Assembly (NCBI GenBank): GCA_943371425.1 | Contig: CALRUR010000001.1 | Coordinates: 1 to 64,000, forward strand | Direction of reading: 5' to 3' | DNA: 64,000 nt | Origin: CAJBVG01 sp943371425 | GTDB lineage: Bacteria > Bacteroidota > Bacteroidia > Sphingobacteriales > Sphingobacteriaceae | Shown: piece after piece, positions 1 to 9,779 of the stretch | How the letters are laid out: every line of letters begins with the position of its first letter | How positions within the stretch are numbered: position 1 is the first letter of the stretch | Made by a program: the position numbers and the translations under genes | Notes under the pieces: model-generated | What the model saw: only the letters and a program-made list of their open reading frames with translations | Told to the model about the DNA's origin: nothing | Databases searched by the model: none

Positions 1-540
1 CAACAGTATTCTGATCAACACGTATAAAGCCTATGGTACTGGTATCTGCATCGCAAACTCCATTTTTTACTATCGCTCTAAAATAAGTGGTGGTAGTTAA
101 ATTTAGCACTAACAAACTATCGGCTGTATTATTAATGTTTGTTATAGCACCAGTAAAATCTGCAGTACTAGAACTCTCCCATTGCAAAATACTACCAACA
201 AAATTTGTTAAACGTAATAGGGTTGAATTAAGTCCTGCACAAACGGTGTCGCTGTTTACTATATCTCCAGCAACAGTATTCTGATCAACACGTATAAAGC
301 CTATGGTACTGGTATCTGCATCGCAAACTCCATTTTTTACTATCGCTCTAAAATAAGTGGTGGTAGTTAAATTTAGCACTAACAAACTATCGGTTGTATT
401 ATTAATGTTTGTTATAGCTCCAGTAAAATCTGCAGTACTAGAACTCTCCCATTTCAAAATAATACCAATATAATTTGTTAAACGTAATAAAGTTGAATTA
501 AGTCCTGCACAAACCGTGTCGCTGTTAATAATAAAGCCAG
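1..540. repeat. Near-identical 270-bp tandem repeat, two copies
   Basis: Bases 1-270 and 271-540 match almost base for base (the second starts with the same caacagtattctg), with a few differences such as at 134 versus 404 and around 451-475. The unit is 90 codons, one Ig-like module of the surface protein. Other modules in the gene are only similar at protein level, so this pair is a recent duplication. More copies may lie left of the window. Confidence 0.95.
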
Positions 541-3500
541 CAATTGGTTTTGTATCAATGTTGATTTCTTTAATTGCACTTGTATCCTCGCATGCAAGTG
601 GTCCGCTAAAAACAATTGCCCTATAATACATTGGAGTGCTTAGGTTCACAATAGTTAATGTACTCGTTGTATTTGCTATATCAATAACATTTGAGGAGAA
701 AGTAGAAGAAGTACTCGATTGCCATTTTATAATAGTACCTACAAAACCTGTTAAGGTTAGGGTCGCATTATTTGTGCCGAAACATACTGATGATGGGCCG
801 TTAATATTACCTGCATCTGGGAAAGGACCCAGTAAGGAAAGAGCTTTTATGGAGGAGAATTCACTTGCACAATTTCCATTTTTAATTAATGCTCGATAGT
901 AGGTAGTTACTGATAAATTAGTAATAGTGATGGTATCTAAATTTGCGGTATTCGGAATGCTTATTACAGTTCCCGAAAAATCGGCAGTGGTAGAAGATTG
1001 CCATTCGATAATTGTACCAACATAATTGGTAAGTATAAGGGTTGATGTATTTATAAAACTACAAAAACCCAATGGACCATTAATAGTTCCGCCTACGGTT
1101 GGGTCTGTTACTAAAATACTAGCAATTGATGAATTTACACTTGTACATGTTCCACTTTTTAGCACTGCACGATAATAGGTTGGCGTGCTTACATTACTTG
1201 CTATATAGGTATTAGTAGTGTTTACAATATCGGTAATAGCATTACTAAAAGTAGCACTTGTACTCGATTGCCACTTCACAACGGAACCTGTATATCCTGT
1301 TAAGGTTAAAGTGGTGCTATTAGTGCCAGAACAAACGTTTGCGCTTCCAGCAATTGTTCCAGCAACAGAAGCCGAGTCGATTGTAATAGTATCAATGGTT
1401 GAATAGGCTACAGCGCATTCGCCACTTTTAATTACAGCACGATAATAAAAAGTATTTGGAGTTAATATAGTTGTGGAATAATTGGTACCTGTAAAGTTTA
1501 TTACTGTTACATTACTCGAAAAATCAGCAAGTGTAGATTGCTCCCAATGTACAATACTTCCTACCTGTCCGCTTAAAACTAAAACAGGAAAAGTAACGGT
1601 TGGGCAATAATGCCCACCGCCTGTTAAGGTACCACCAACACTAGCCACATTAACTGTAATGTTCCCAATGTTTGAAGTATCTGCAGAACAAACTCCGCTT
1701 TTTATTATTACTCGATAAAAAGTTGTAGTGGATAAATTGGTTACTACCAAACTATCACTTGTATTGGCAATGGTGCTTACACCACTACTAAAATTAGAAA
1801 CCGTAGAACTCTCCCATTTTACTATACTTCCTATATAATTTATAAGACGCTGTGTTGTTGAGTTTGTTCCAATGCAAACTGTATCACTTCCTAATAACCC
1901 AGCATCAGAAATTGGGTTAACTGTTATTACTCTAATACCCGAGGTATCGGCTTCGCAAATTCCACTTTTTACAATGGCTCTGTAATAAGTGGTGGTAGTT
2001 AAATTTGTTGCAATGTATGAACTTGTGGTATTTATAATATCTGTTACAGGGCTAGTAAAATCTGGGTTCGGAGACGATTGCCATTTTAATATTGTACCTA
2101 CATGGCTGCTCAAAATTAATGTACTAGTATTTGTTCCTGTACATACAATTACATTCGGATTAAATGGATTATTACCTGTAACATTTCCTCCGTTTGATAC
2201 TGGGTTTAACATAATAACCACTACGTTTGATGTATCTGCAGGGCAAGTACCATTGCTAACTATTACTCTGTAATAATTGGTGCTTGTAATATTGGTAACT
2301 AAGAGTGAATCGTTAGTATGTACAATATCTACAACATTGCTGGTAAATGTACTGTTGTTTGATGATTGCCATTTAGTAATTGTACCAACAAAAGAATTTA
2401 AAACTATTGTGGTAGAATTAATATTATTGGTATTACAAATAGTATCGGATCCTGTTAAAATACCTGCATCTGGATTTGTTAAAATAGTTACGGTGGCAGT
2501 GGTACTGTTTTTAACATCGCAACTATCATTACGAACTACGGCCCTGTAATGTGTGGTAGTATTAATGTTTGTAAGTGCAAGAGATGTGGTAGTATTATTA
2601 ATGGTACTAAGCGGAATAAAATTGCTATTTGGCGAGGACTCCCATCTGAGTACAGTTCCTACATTTCCACTAAGTGTAATGGTATGCGAATTAGTGCTTG
2701 AACAAAAAGTAGTACTTCCAGCTGTAGTGCCAGCAACCGTTTGATCAACTACTATTAATTTTACAAAACCAGAAAATATAGATCCACAGCCAGGAACATT
2801 AACCAATACTCTATAATATCTTACAAATGGAAAAGGCCTCCCGATATTTAAAGGATTATTACTGGTGTTAATTGTGGTTGCGTTTGTAGTAAAAGTAGAA
2901 TCGTCGGCAAATTGCCAACTAACTATTGTTCCGGTATGCCCACTTATACTGAGTGGAACGGAAGCAGCAGAAGTACAATAGGTACCTCCACCAGAAATGG
3001 TAGCACCTGCTAAAGGATTTGTATTAACTGAAATTACCGCAGTGCTTGAGTACGCTTCGGGGCATGTTCCTCTTTTAACTACTGCACGGTAATACGTGGT
3101 ACTCGAAATATTGGTTGCAGTAAAGGTGGTAGTAGAATTTGTGATTGTATTAATAGTACTAAAATTAATATCTGTGGAAGACTCCCATCTGAGTATAGTT
3201 CCCGACTGGCCAGATAAAGTTAGTAAGGTTGAATTTGTTGTGGAGCAAACCGTATCGCTACTTGCAATTGTTCCTCCAACACTCGGCGGTAAAATTTCTT
3301 TGCCATCATTAGTACTACTTATTTCGGAACAATTTCCAGTGCTCGTTATGGCACGATAATAAGTAGTTGTGGTTAAATTTGTAACCGTTATTTGAGTTAA
3401 ATTTGCTGTATTAGGTATTACGGTAGGGCTACTAAAACCTGGTGATGGAGAAGATTCCCAACGCAAAACGGTTCCTGTAAATGCTACTAATGTGAATACA

Positions 3501-4024
3501 AAACTATTGGTGCCTCCGCAAGCAATTCCAGGAGGTGGTGTGTACACATTTCCATTTGCAGGAGTTGGATTTGCATTAGTAAAATTAATTGAACTAAATG
3601 CAATTGGAAAAGATCCGTTTTGTACCACAGCCCTGTAATAGGTGGTAGTAGAAAAATTAGAAATTGTTAATTCGTTTGTAGTATTTGCTATGGTGGTCCA
3701 AACAGGATTTAAATTAGAAGGCGAAGATTCCCATCTTAATACATTTCCAACATTCCCTACTAAAGTAAATATGGTTAGATCTGTACCTCTACAACTGTTT
3801 CTACTTCTATAAATGATACCGCCTACACTAGAATCTACAAGGGTATTGCTTAGTATGTTTTGATTTAAATTCTCTACGCTTAATTTCTTTTCTGAAATTT
3901 CTGTAAAAGATTTTTTTGTAATGGAGTATGCAAAAAAAGAACTAAATACTAAAGTGCATATTAATAGCAATGCCAATTTTTTAGCAGTAAAATAGCTACT
4001 AATAAATACGCCTTTTTTTAGCAT
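1..4024 (-). CDS. Giant repeat-rich secreted surface protein, 3' end outside window
   Basis: Open reading frame on the minus strand from an ATG at 4024 to the window edge, about 1,341 codons without a stop. The N-terminus has a charged start and a hydrophobic stretch ending FFAYS, typical of a secretion signal. The rest is built of about 14 Ig-like units of roughly 90 residues, each with a 'G.VLRWESS' strand and a 'TTYYRAVV..G.C' strand. Such repeats are common in SprB-like or gliding-associated adhesins of Bacteroidota exported by the type IX system; the expected C-terminal sorting domain lies beyond the window, so this is inference. The many short plus-strand frames here are shadows. Function is probably adhesion or surface structure. 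Confidence 0.85.
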   Translation of the reverse strand, partial: MLKKGVFISSYFTAKKLALLLICTLVFSSFFAYSITKKSFTEISEKKLSVENLNQNILSNTLVDSSVGGIIYRSRNSCRGTDLTIFTLVGNVGNVLRWESSPSNLNPVWTTIANTTNELTISNFSTTTYYRAVVQNGSFPIAFSSINFTNANPTPANGNVYTPPPGIACGGTNSFVFTLVAFTGTVLRWESSPSPGFSSPTVIPNTANLTQITVTNLTTTTYYRAITSTGNCSEISSTNDGKEILPPSVGGTIASSDTVCSTTNSTLLTLSGQSGTILRWESSTDINFSTINTITNSTTTFTATNISSTTYYRAVVKRGTCPEAYSSTAVISVNTNPLAGATISGGGTYCTSAASVPLSISGHTGTIVSWQFADDSTFTTNATTINTSNNPLNIGRPFPFVRYYRVLVNVPGCGSIFSGFVKLIVVDQTVAGTTAGSTTFCSSTNSHTITLSGNVGTVLRWESSPNSNFIPLSTINNTTTSLALTNINTTTHYRAVVRNDSCDVKNSTTATVTILTNPDAGILTGSDTICNTNNINSTTIVLNSFVGTITKWQSSNNSTFTSNVVDIVHTNDSLLVTNITSTNYYRVIVSNGTCPADTSNVVVIMLNPVSNGGNVTGNNPFNPNVIVCTGTNTSTLILSSHVGTILKWQSSPNPDFTSPVTDIINTTSSYIATNLTTTTYYRAIVKSGICEADTSGIRVITVNPISDAGLLGSDTVCIGTNSTTQRLINYIGSIVKWESSTVSNFSSGVSTIANTSDSLVVTNLSTTTFYRVIIKSGVCSADTSNIGNITVNVASVGGTLTGGGHYCPTVTFPVLVLSGQVGSIVHWEQSTLADFSSNVTVINFTGTNYSTTILTPNTFYYRAVIKSGECAVAYSTIDTITIDSASVAGTIAGSANVCSGTNSTTLTLTGYTGSVVKWQSSTSATFSNAITDIVNTTNTYIASNVSTPTYYRAVLKSGTCTSVNSSIASILVTDPTVGGTINGPLGFCSFINTSTLILTNYVGTIIEWQSSTTADFSGTVISIPNTANLDTITITNLSVTTYYRALIKNGNCASEFSSIKALSLLGPFPDAGNINGPSSVCFGTNNATLTLTGFVGTIIKWQSSTSSTFSSNVIDIANTTSTLTIVNLSTPMYYRAIVFSGPLACEDTSAIKEINIDTKPIAGFIINSDTVCAGLNSTLLRLTNYIGIILKWESSSTADFTGAITNINNTTDSLLVLNLTTTTYFRAIVKNGVCDADTSTIGFIRVDQNTVAGDIVNSDTVCAGLNSTLLRLTNFVGSILQWESSSTADFTGAITNINNTADSLLVLNLTTTTYFRAIVKNGVCDADTSTIGFIRVDQNTV

Positions 4025-4146
4025 ATTGAGAGCTTTAGTAAATAAACTAGAGATGGTTTAGCTGGGGAATACTCTATATATTAACAATATAGTAAAATAT
4101 AATGATTAACCAAATAATTAAAGCTCTTTAAGGAATATTAATAAAC

Positions 4147-4566
4147 CTATTTCCAATAATTATCTCCATAACTGCAGAAAATCTCCTCTCCTACTTTTAT
4201 ACTTCGGGCAGCTACTATACACGGTTTATCATTTTCATTTAAACTTATAAATGCATTGTTTTTGAAATGTGATTTAGAAGTACCATTGGCATCGTTTGCA
4301 TATTTAGCGAAACACTCTGTATGTATAGAGTCTAAAATTTTCCCATTTATTAACACCACAAAATACCCTTGGTTATTTTGTTGGATTCTCTTTTTTTGTT
4401 CAGCTTCATTTAATATTTCTCCATCAAAAAAAGCAATAATTTCATTTTTATATATTTTGATGGCGGTGAATAATCCCATTCCTGCATTTGGTATTTGAGA
4501 TGGATCGATATATAAATAATCTTCTTCGAGAGCGTCGATGGTTAATACGGGCAGGTTATTATACAT
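4147..4566 (-). CDS. Small SET-domain protein (putative lysine methyltransferase)
   Basis: A 139-residue protein that is essentially one SET domain. Visible motifs are the N-terminal GMGLF strand at about residues 29-33, the central AKYAND stretch at 87-92 in place of the usual RFINHSC-type motif, and the C-terminal GEEIFCSYGDNYW at 126-138, where the conserved tyrosine of SET enzymes lies. SET proteins transfer a methyl group from S-adenosylmethionine to lysines; compact bacterial versions are widespread but their substrates are mostly unknown. No pre-SET or post-SET cysteine cluster is present. It stands alone, between two surface-protein genes on the same strand. Assignment to the fold is strong; activity is inferred. 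Confidence 0.8.
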   Translation of the reverse strand: MYNNLPVLTIDALEEDYLYIDPSQIPNAGMGLFTAIKIYKNEIIAFFDGEILNEAEQKKRIQQNNQGYFVVLINGKILDSIHTECFAKYANDANGTSKSHFKNNAFISLNENDKPCIVAARSIKVGEEIFCSYGDNYWK

Positions 4567-4590
4567 GTTTATTCAGAAAATCAAAGAAAC

Positions 4591-4614
4591 AAAAAAAGCC
4601 GCAATAAATGCGGC
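4591..4614 (-). terminator. Rho-independent terminator
   Basis: A 6-bp GC-rich stem GCCGCA/TGCGGC (4598-4603 and 4609-4614) with a 5-base loop, followed on the minus strand by a run of seven T. It lies 24 bases after the stop of the minus-strand gene ending at 4638. Confidence 0.85.
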
Positions 4615-4637
4615 TCTTCTATTAATTACACACAAAT

Positions 4638-6407
4638 CTATTTTTTTATAATTTTTAAAACTTTCAATTCATTATTGCTTGATGTAAGTTTTAGTTGATA
4701 AACACCCGATGCAAAATCTGTCATATCTACCTTTACATTTAAAGCATTTACTTGTATATGAGCTACCGTTTGCCCAACAACATTAATAATTTCAATTTTA
4801 TCTATTTCAGAATTATTTAAAACAGTTAAGTATTGTTCTACAGGATTAGGATAAGCAGTAAACCCTCCTTGCGTAATGGTATTAACACCCACTGGAGGCC
4901 TTGCCAACACTAGCATTTTATGTTTAATGGGGTTACAAGTAGCAGTGCCTGCAGCATTTTTTGCTACTATCCACCAATAGTACGTTTTATTTACATCGGT
5001 CGCATCAAAGGTTACTTGCAAAACATTTACAGGTGGTATTTCTACCGTGTAAAATGCCGATAAGGTATCTAAGCCAACATTAAAAATATAAGATTCAATA
5101 TCGCCACCATTACTAGGTGGATCATAACCAAAATCATACTGAGCTACGGTTACATACATGGTATCGCCATTGGCAGGATACATATTAGTTACACAACCCG
5201 GTACTTCTAGAAATTTACATACCACAGATTTGGTTCGTAAAATAGTATCAACATTACAACTTGCATCTGCATTAGCATAAAACCTTATTACACCAGTAGT
5301 ATCGGATCTCCAAAACAAAGGGCTATTCCCTTTATATGTAACGTACTCTCCATCTAAACTCAAGGTAATTACATCTGTATTTACTCCAGTGCTAAATGTA
5401 TACGTAGAACCTTTTTCTATTTGAACATTTGAGTATTCACCTGTATGAGCTGTTGTTGAAATAATATTCATCGTACTATCATCACACACCGCTGGTACAA
5501 ATGTTTGCGTTGGAAATAAATTTCCGTTTAAACATTCTAACCCGCAACCAATACTGGTAGTTCTTTTTAGAGTATCAACACCACAAGTTATGCTTGTATG
5601 CAAATACACTCTTACCGTATCCGAAACTTCAGCTCTCCATATAAGTGGCGAGCTGCCCGCAACATACGTAACACTTGCATTCTTATTTGAAATGGTTAAA
5701 TAGTCTGTTGTAATAGAACTAGCCATTCTATAATCTTTACCTTGCTCTACAATAGCTTCAAAATAATTAGCAGTACCACTTATGGTAGATACTATGGTAT
5801 TAGCACCATCACACACAAAATTATTGAGTGTGTTTGCTGGAAATTTTGTTCCTGTTAAACATTGTGGTATTGCAGTTACGGTTATGCTATAATCCTCTGC
5901 CTGACCAAATGGTGATATATTTGAACAAGGCATTGGATAAAAAGATGGGTCGCCATCAGTATATGTTTTAACTACACGCAAACGAGTAGTACCGCCACGG
6001 ACATAACTTGGTACGCTAATGTTTCCGCGCAAAGTGGTTGTATCTGTACCCGTAGAACTAAAAATATCACCAATATAAAAGGATTCATTTGCATCGTCAA
6101 AATCTGCGTCTTGGTTCCAATCTATAAATACGGCAAAGGTAGTGGTAAACTCCCCTACTGTATTCCCTTTTAATGAAATAGGATAGGTTTGTCCTGCTGT
6201 AACATTTGCTGTTTGAACAATGAAATTTTCATGGTCGGCACTGCTTACTGCTGCAGAAGTAGTATTATTAATGCCTGCAAAATTTACCAAGGTTATGGGT
6301 TCTACGTCTGATGGAAAAACAAGTGGACCACAATACGGAGCCGGAAATTGAGAGTAGGCTATACTACCAGAAAATAGTAGAAATAATGCCATGTAAAGCT
6401 TCTTCAT
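4638..6407 (-). CDS. Secreted GEVED-domain protein with type IX sorting tail
   Basis: 589 residues. Signal peptide at 1-19 (MKKLYMALFLLF..., cleavage near AYSQ). A GEVED domain lies at about 85-175 (FIDWNQDADF, then RGGTTRLRVV), a module frequent in Bacteroidota secreted proteins. Two similar modules follow, each with CLTGTKFPANT / CLNGNLFPTQT-like starts and conserved cysteines, then a fibronectin-III-like segment at about 405-500. The last ~75 residues (YPNPVEQYLTV ... GVYQLKL ... KIIKK) form a type A T9SS sorting domain, so it should cross the outer membrane by T9SS and be attached or released. Monocistronic, with its own terminator. Ligand or substrate is not evident. Confidence 0.85.
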   Translation of the reverse strand: MKKLYMALFLLFSGSIAYSQFPAPYCGPLVFPSDVEPITLVNFAGINNTTSAAVSSADHENFIVQTANVTAGQTYPISLKGNTVGEFTTTFAVFIDWNQDADFDDANESFYIGDIFSSTGTDTTTLRGNISVPSYVRGGTTRLRVVKTYTDGDPSFYPMPCSNISPFGQAEDYSITVTAIPQCLTGTKFPANTLNNFVCDGANTIVSTISGTANYFEAIVEQGKDYRMASSITTDYLTISNKNASVTYVAGSSPLIWRAEVSDTVRVYLHTSITCGVDTLKRTTSIGCGLECLNGNLFPTQTFVPAVCDDSTMNIISTTAHTGEYSNVQIEKGSTYTFSTGVNTDVITLSLDGEYVTYKGNSPLFWRSDTTGVIRFYANADASCNVDTILRTKSVVCKFLEVPGCVTNMYPANGDTMYVTVAQYDFGYDPPSNGGDIESYIFNVGLDTLSAFYTVEIPPVNVLQVTFDATDVNKTYYWWIVAKNAAGTATCNPIKHKMLVLARPPVGVNTITQGGFTAYPNPVEQYLTVLNNSEIDKIEIINVVGQTVAHIQVNALNVKVDMTDFASGVYQLKLTSSNNELKVLKIIKK

Positions 6408-6601
6408 AATTTAGGTTTTTTTAATTAGGTTATGATAAAGTTAGGTACAATTGCATTCGATAGGGCAGAATATTATCAATATCACTGAATTCAGGGATAT
6501 AGCATTTTCAATGGTTTTGGTGATGTATGGGGATTTAGATGGCTGTACTTTTGAATTGTCAATACGACGAAAAAAAAGGAAACCATTTAAATCTAAATAG
6601 T

Positions 6602-7021
6602 ATGAAAACTTTAATCATTAGCATCGCATTAGTTTTGAACTTACTTGCATCTAAAGATGTAATCGCTCAACACCCAGTAAACAACAACCTACAATTTAAA
6701 GTAGAAGGAACATCAGATTGTCCGCTATTATTCTGGAATAATAAAAAGGAAATAAACACCAGTTATTACATAATTGAGTATTCTTTTGATAACATCAATT
6801 ACAAAACTTTATGCACCAGAAAAGCCTTGGGACAATCAAATTTCCCAGTGAACTATAGCTTTTCTCACATCCTGGATAGTAATATTAACAAAAATCAAAT
6901 GAGATATTACAGAGTAGTATTGGTGTTAATGGGCGGAAACAGACTATTCTCAGAAACTAAGGCCTATATTCCAGCAGATACTACCCTCGATCAAAATGTT
7001 ATAGCAAACCTTGAGAAATAA
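6602..7021 (+). CDS. Small secreted protein of unknown function
   Basis: 139 residues from the ATG at 6602. This start is preferred to the in-frame ATG at 6539 because the protein then begins with a classical signal peptide (MKTLIISIALVLNLL, cleavage near VIAQ), and because a -7-like TACTTTTG element lies at 6546-6553, downstream of 6539. The mature part (about 120 residues) has a beta-rich fibronectin-like look: LLFWNNKKE, YYIIEYSFD and RYYRVVLV are the strand pattern seen in Bacteroidota domains that precede sorting tails, but no sorting tail follows. Followed after 50 bases by an unrelated unknown gene. Function not recognised. Confidence 0.65.
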   Translation: MKTLIISIALVLNLLASKDVIAQHPVNNNLQFKVEGTSDCPLLFWNNKKEINTSYYIIEYSFDNINYKTLCTRKALGQSNFPVNYSFSHILDSNINKNQMRYYRVVLVLMGGNRLFSETKAYIPADTTLDQNVIANLEK

Positions 7022-7071
7022 TAATAAATTTATGTAATCTAAAACTTATACTAACCTAAATCTAAAAAACC

Positions 7072-7824
7072 ATGTCGACAATTGTAAAACCAAGCTTTGT
7101 ATTGTTACAGTCGGTAACAAACAAAAAACAATTCTTTTATCTTGTATTTTTTGATTTGCCAGATAATACCGATTCCTACCCAAATCCATCGGGCATAAAA
7201 CCCGTATTAACTGGAACCGATTTATCCTACACCACTAATGCTTATGATCTTCCGGAAGATTACAGTGGGAATACCATAACGTATATGTTGGAGCCCTTTA
7301 TGATTGTTTCTGAAGACGAATCTGTGCCAAACATTAAAACCATCACTTTTAATGCAAAAACAACGAAGAAAAAAGGAGATACAGGAGGAGTATTGGCTAA
7401 ACAAATTTGGTCGGACCCTACTAATTTATTAAACCTTACTAAACGCGATTTACCAGGGAATTATGTTTGCACAGGTCGTTGCTTTGTAATTCAACCCTTA
7501 ACAAATACAAGTACGTATTTTGTTGGAACTTTGGTTGATTATCCATCGGATGTAATTGTTGGTAAAAATGCTCATTTAATGAATTCTAATGAATTAGAGA
7601 TAGAAAGAGTAGGTGGAACCAACCCGAATAAAACCTATCTTACAGTTGGCACGGGACCTGCTTCTTACGACCCAAATGCTAGTCCGAAAACTGCTACCTA
7701 TACTGCTTTTTATGTAAACGGATACAATACGCACGACCATAAAGGAATCTTACTTTTTGAAGAAGTAGATTTGTATGCAAATGCATTACAGCCAGAATAC
7801 GGAACAGAAGTAAATTCAATTTAA
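7072..7824 (+). CDS. Hypothetical protein, no signal peptide
   Basis: 250 residues, soluble, without signal peptide, transmembrane helix or recognisable motif. The N-terminus (MSTIVKPSFVLLQSVTNKKQ) is followed by mixed strands with many Thr, Asn and Gly, and a central stretch with two cysteines (NYVCTGRCFVI, about residues 130-140). It lies 50 bases after the small secreted protein and only 11 bases before the sensor kinase, so it may be co-transcribed with the two-component genes. Not assigned to a family; I cannot suggest a function from sequence alone. Confidence 0.6.
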   Translation: MSTIVKPSFVLLQSVTNKKQFFYLVFFDLPDNTDSYPNPSGIKPVLTGTDLSYTTNAYDLPEDYSGNTITYMLEPFMIVSEDESVPNIKTITFNAKTTKKKGDTGGVLAKQIWSDPTNLLNLTKRDLPGNYVCTGRCFVIQPLTNTSTYFVGTLVDYPSDVIVGKNAHLMNSNELEIERVGGTNPNKTYLTVGTGPASYDPNASPKTATYTAFYVNGYNTHDHKGILLFEEVDLYANALQPEYGTEVNSI

Positions 7825-7835
7825 GTAGAGAGTTT

Positions 7836-9776
7836 ATGTTTACGAAGAGAATGCTTGCCTTCCTAATTATTGGGAACATTAGTTTACTGTTTTCAACAAA
7901 AGCCTTGGCTATTAAAGAAAATGATACACTTGCTATAAAAGCACTGTTTGTACAAGCAATGGAGTATCAAGATTACGACAATGATTCGTCGTGGATCTTA
8001 GCAGAACAAGGCTTTACCCTTTCTAAAAAAGCTAATTACAAAGCTGGTATTGGAATGGCATTTATGCGCTTTGGTGCATTAATGAATATTAAAGGAAAAA
8101 GTGATTCGGCATTATATTATTTCAAGCAAGCATTCTCTATTCGCAAAGAGTTAAACAACGTGGTAGGCATGGCAAGTATTTGCCAACAAATTAGTTATGT
8201 ATATAGAAATATTGGAAAAAAAGATTCAGCATTTTTTTATATGTATGAAGCACAACGTTTGTTTGATGAAACAAAAGATTCTGTTTCTATTGCAAGCATT
8301 TATGTAGAACTCGCCAATTTAAACACTACTTACCAAAACTATACACAATCCGAAAAATACTTAGCCAAAGCTTTACCCATTTTTGTAAAATTTAACAACC
8401 AAACACTACTCTATCAAACTTATGTAGAATACGGTGCATTGTTTTTTAAACAAAGTGATAATAAAAAAGCATTGTACTATTATTTAAAAGCAAAAGATAT
8501 TAATAATAGATATTTAGAGAACCCTACTTACAGCGCTGCTATTTATAATTACATAGCACTGTGTTATGAGGAACTTGGAAACAAAACAAAAGCTGTTGAG
8601 TACTTTAAAAAAGCAATACAAGAATATACTTTTTTAGAAATGCCAAATGAACTGGCTATGTTGCAATTTAACTTGGGTAATTTATACATCGGTATTAAAC
8701 AAGCAGACTTGGGGATATACCATTTAGAGCTATCGAAAAAAATAGCCATTGAAATTAACGACACCTATCGATTATCTAAATGTTACGAATTACTTTCTGA
8801 TGCCTATGCTTTAAAAGGCGACTATTTAAAGGCTTACAACTATTATGTATTACACAATTCTATATCCGACTCTTTATTGAATTTAGAAAAAGTAAAGCAA
8901 ATTGCGGAAATGAATGTAGTGTATGAAACAGAAAAAAAAGTTCAAGAAATTGAATTACTAAATGCTGAAAACAAAGTAAAAGAAGCCAGAAATAAATTAT
9001 TAATTTTTAGTACCCTCTTTTTACTCCTAGGTATTTTAATATTAGTTTATGTGTATATACAAAGATCCAGAATTGCAAAGAAAAACGAATTGCTTGCTCA
9101 ACAAAAAATTCAGAATTTAATAAACGAACAAGAATTAAAAACGTATGAGGCTATGATGGAAGGACAAGAAGAAGAACGTAAGCGTATTGCTGTTGATTTG
9201 CACGATCGCTTGGGAAGCATGTTATCTACCGTGAAACTATTGTTTAGTGCTTTAGATAACAAAATAGACCAAGCCTTAGACGAAAACAAACAACAATACA
9301 CAAAAGCCAATTTATTATTAGATGAAGCCTGTGTAGAAGTGAGAAGAATTTCGCATAATTTAAGTACAGGTATGGTAAGTAGTTTCGGCTTGCAAACCGC
9401 ACTCGAAGAATTAGCTGATAGCATAGATGATAGTGAGATTATTAGTTGTAAGTTAAACATGTATGGAATGGAAGAACGCCTAAACACCAAATTAGAAGTG
9501 GCCATTTACAGAATGATACAAGAAATAATAAATAATATTTTGAAACATGCAAAGGCAACAAAAATTAGCATTCAATTACATAAATCTGAAGATAGTATTA
9601 GCATAAGCATAGAAGATAATGGTGTTGGTTTTAATGTAGCAGAAAAAAAGAAAAGTGGTGGATTAGGATTGGGCAGCATAGAAGCCAGAGCAAATAAAGA
9701 AGGTGGTACCTACCACATCGATTCGAATATCGGAAGAGGTAGTATCTCCATTTTAGAAATTCCAATTAACAATTAA
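7836..9776 (+). CDS. TPR-containing sensor histidine kinase (NarL/HisKA_3 type)
   Basis: 646 residues. Signal peptide at 1-25 (ending KALA), then tetratricopeptide repeats over about 30-360 (several A..Y..KAL..Y pairs), a short coiled segment, one transmembrane helix at about 387-409, and a cytoplasmic kinase. The phospho-acceptor is His457 in a DLHDRLGSM motif of the HisKA_3 family, and the ATPase part has IINNILKHA (N box), DNGVGF and GGLGLGS. This periplasmic TPR architecture is common in Bacteroidota. It is followed after 3 bases by its response regulator, so the pair is an operon. The TPR region presumably senses an envelope protein or peptide; the signal is unknown. Confidence 0.9.
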   Translation: MFTKRMLAFLIIGNISLLFSTKALAIKENDTLAIKALFVQAMEYQDYDNDSSWILAEQGFTLSKKANYKAGIGMAFMRFGALMNIKGKSDSALYYFKQAFSIRKELNNVVGMASICQQISYVYRNIGKKDSAFFYMYEAQRLFDETKDSVSIASIYVELANLNTTYQNYTQSEKYLAKALPIFVKFNNQTLLYQTYVEYGALFFKQSDNKKALYYYLKAKDINNRYLENPTYSAAIYNYIALCYEELGNKTKAVEYFKKAIQEYTFLEMPNELAMLQFNLGNLYIGIKQADLGIYHLELSKKIAIEINDTYRLSKCYELLSDAYALKGDYLKAYNYYVLHNSISDSLLNLEKVKQIAEMNVVYETEKKVQEIELLNAENKVKEARNKLLIFSTLFLLLGILILVYVYIQRSRIAKKNELLAQQKIQNLINEQELKTYEAMMEGQEEERKRIAVDLHDRLGSMLSTVKLLFSALDNKIDQALDENKQQYTKANLLLDEACVEVRRISHNLSTGMVSSFGLQTALEELADSIDDSEIISCKLNMYGMEERLNTKLEVAIYRMIQEIINNILKHAKATKISIQLHKSEDSISISIEDNGVGFNVAEKKKSGGLGLGSIEARANKEGGTYHIDSNIGRGSISILEIPINN

Positions 9777-9779
9777 TTT

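Noticed and set aside
87..3359. Series of plus-strand frames of 60-94 codons
   Set aside because: Same phase in each module of the minus-strand repeat protein; complementary shadows.
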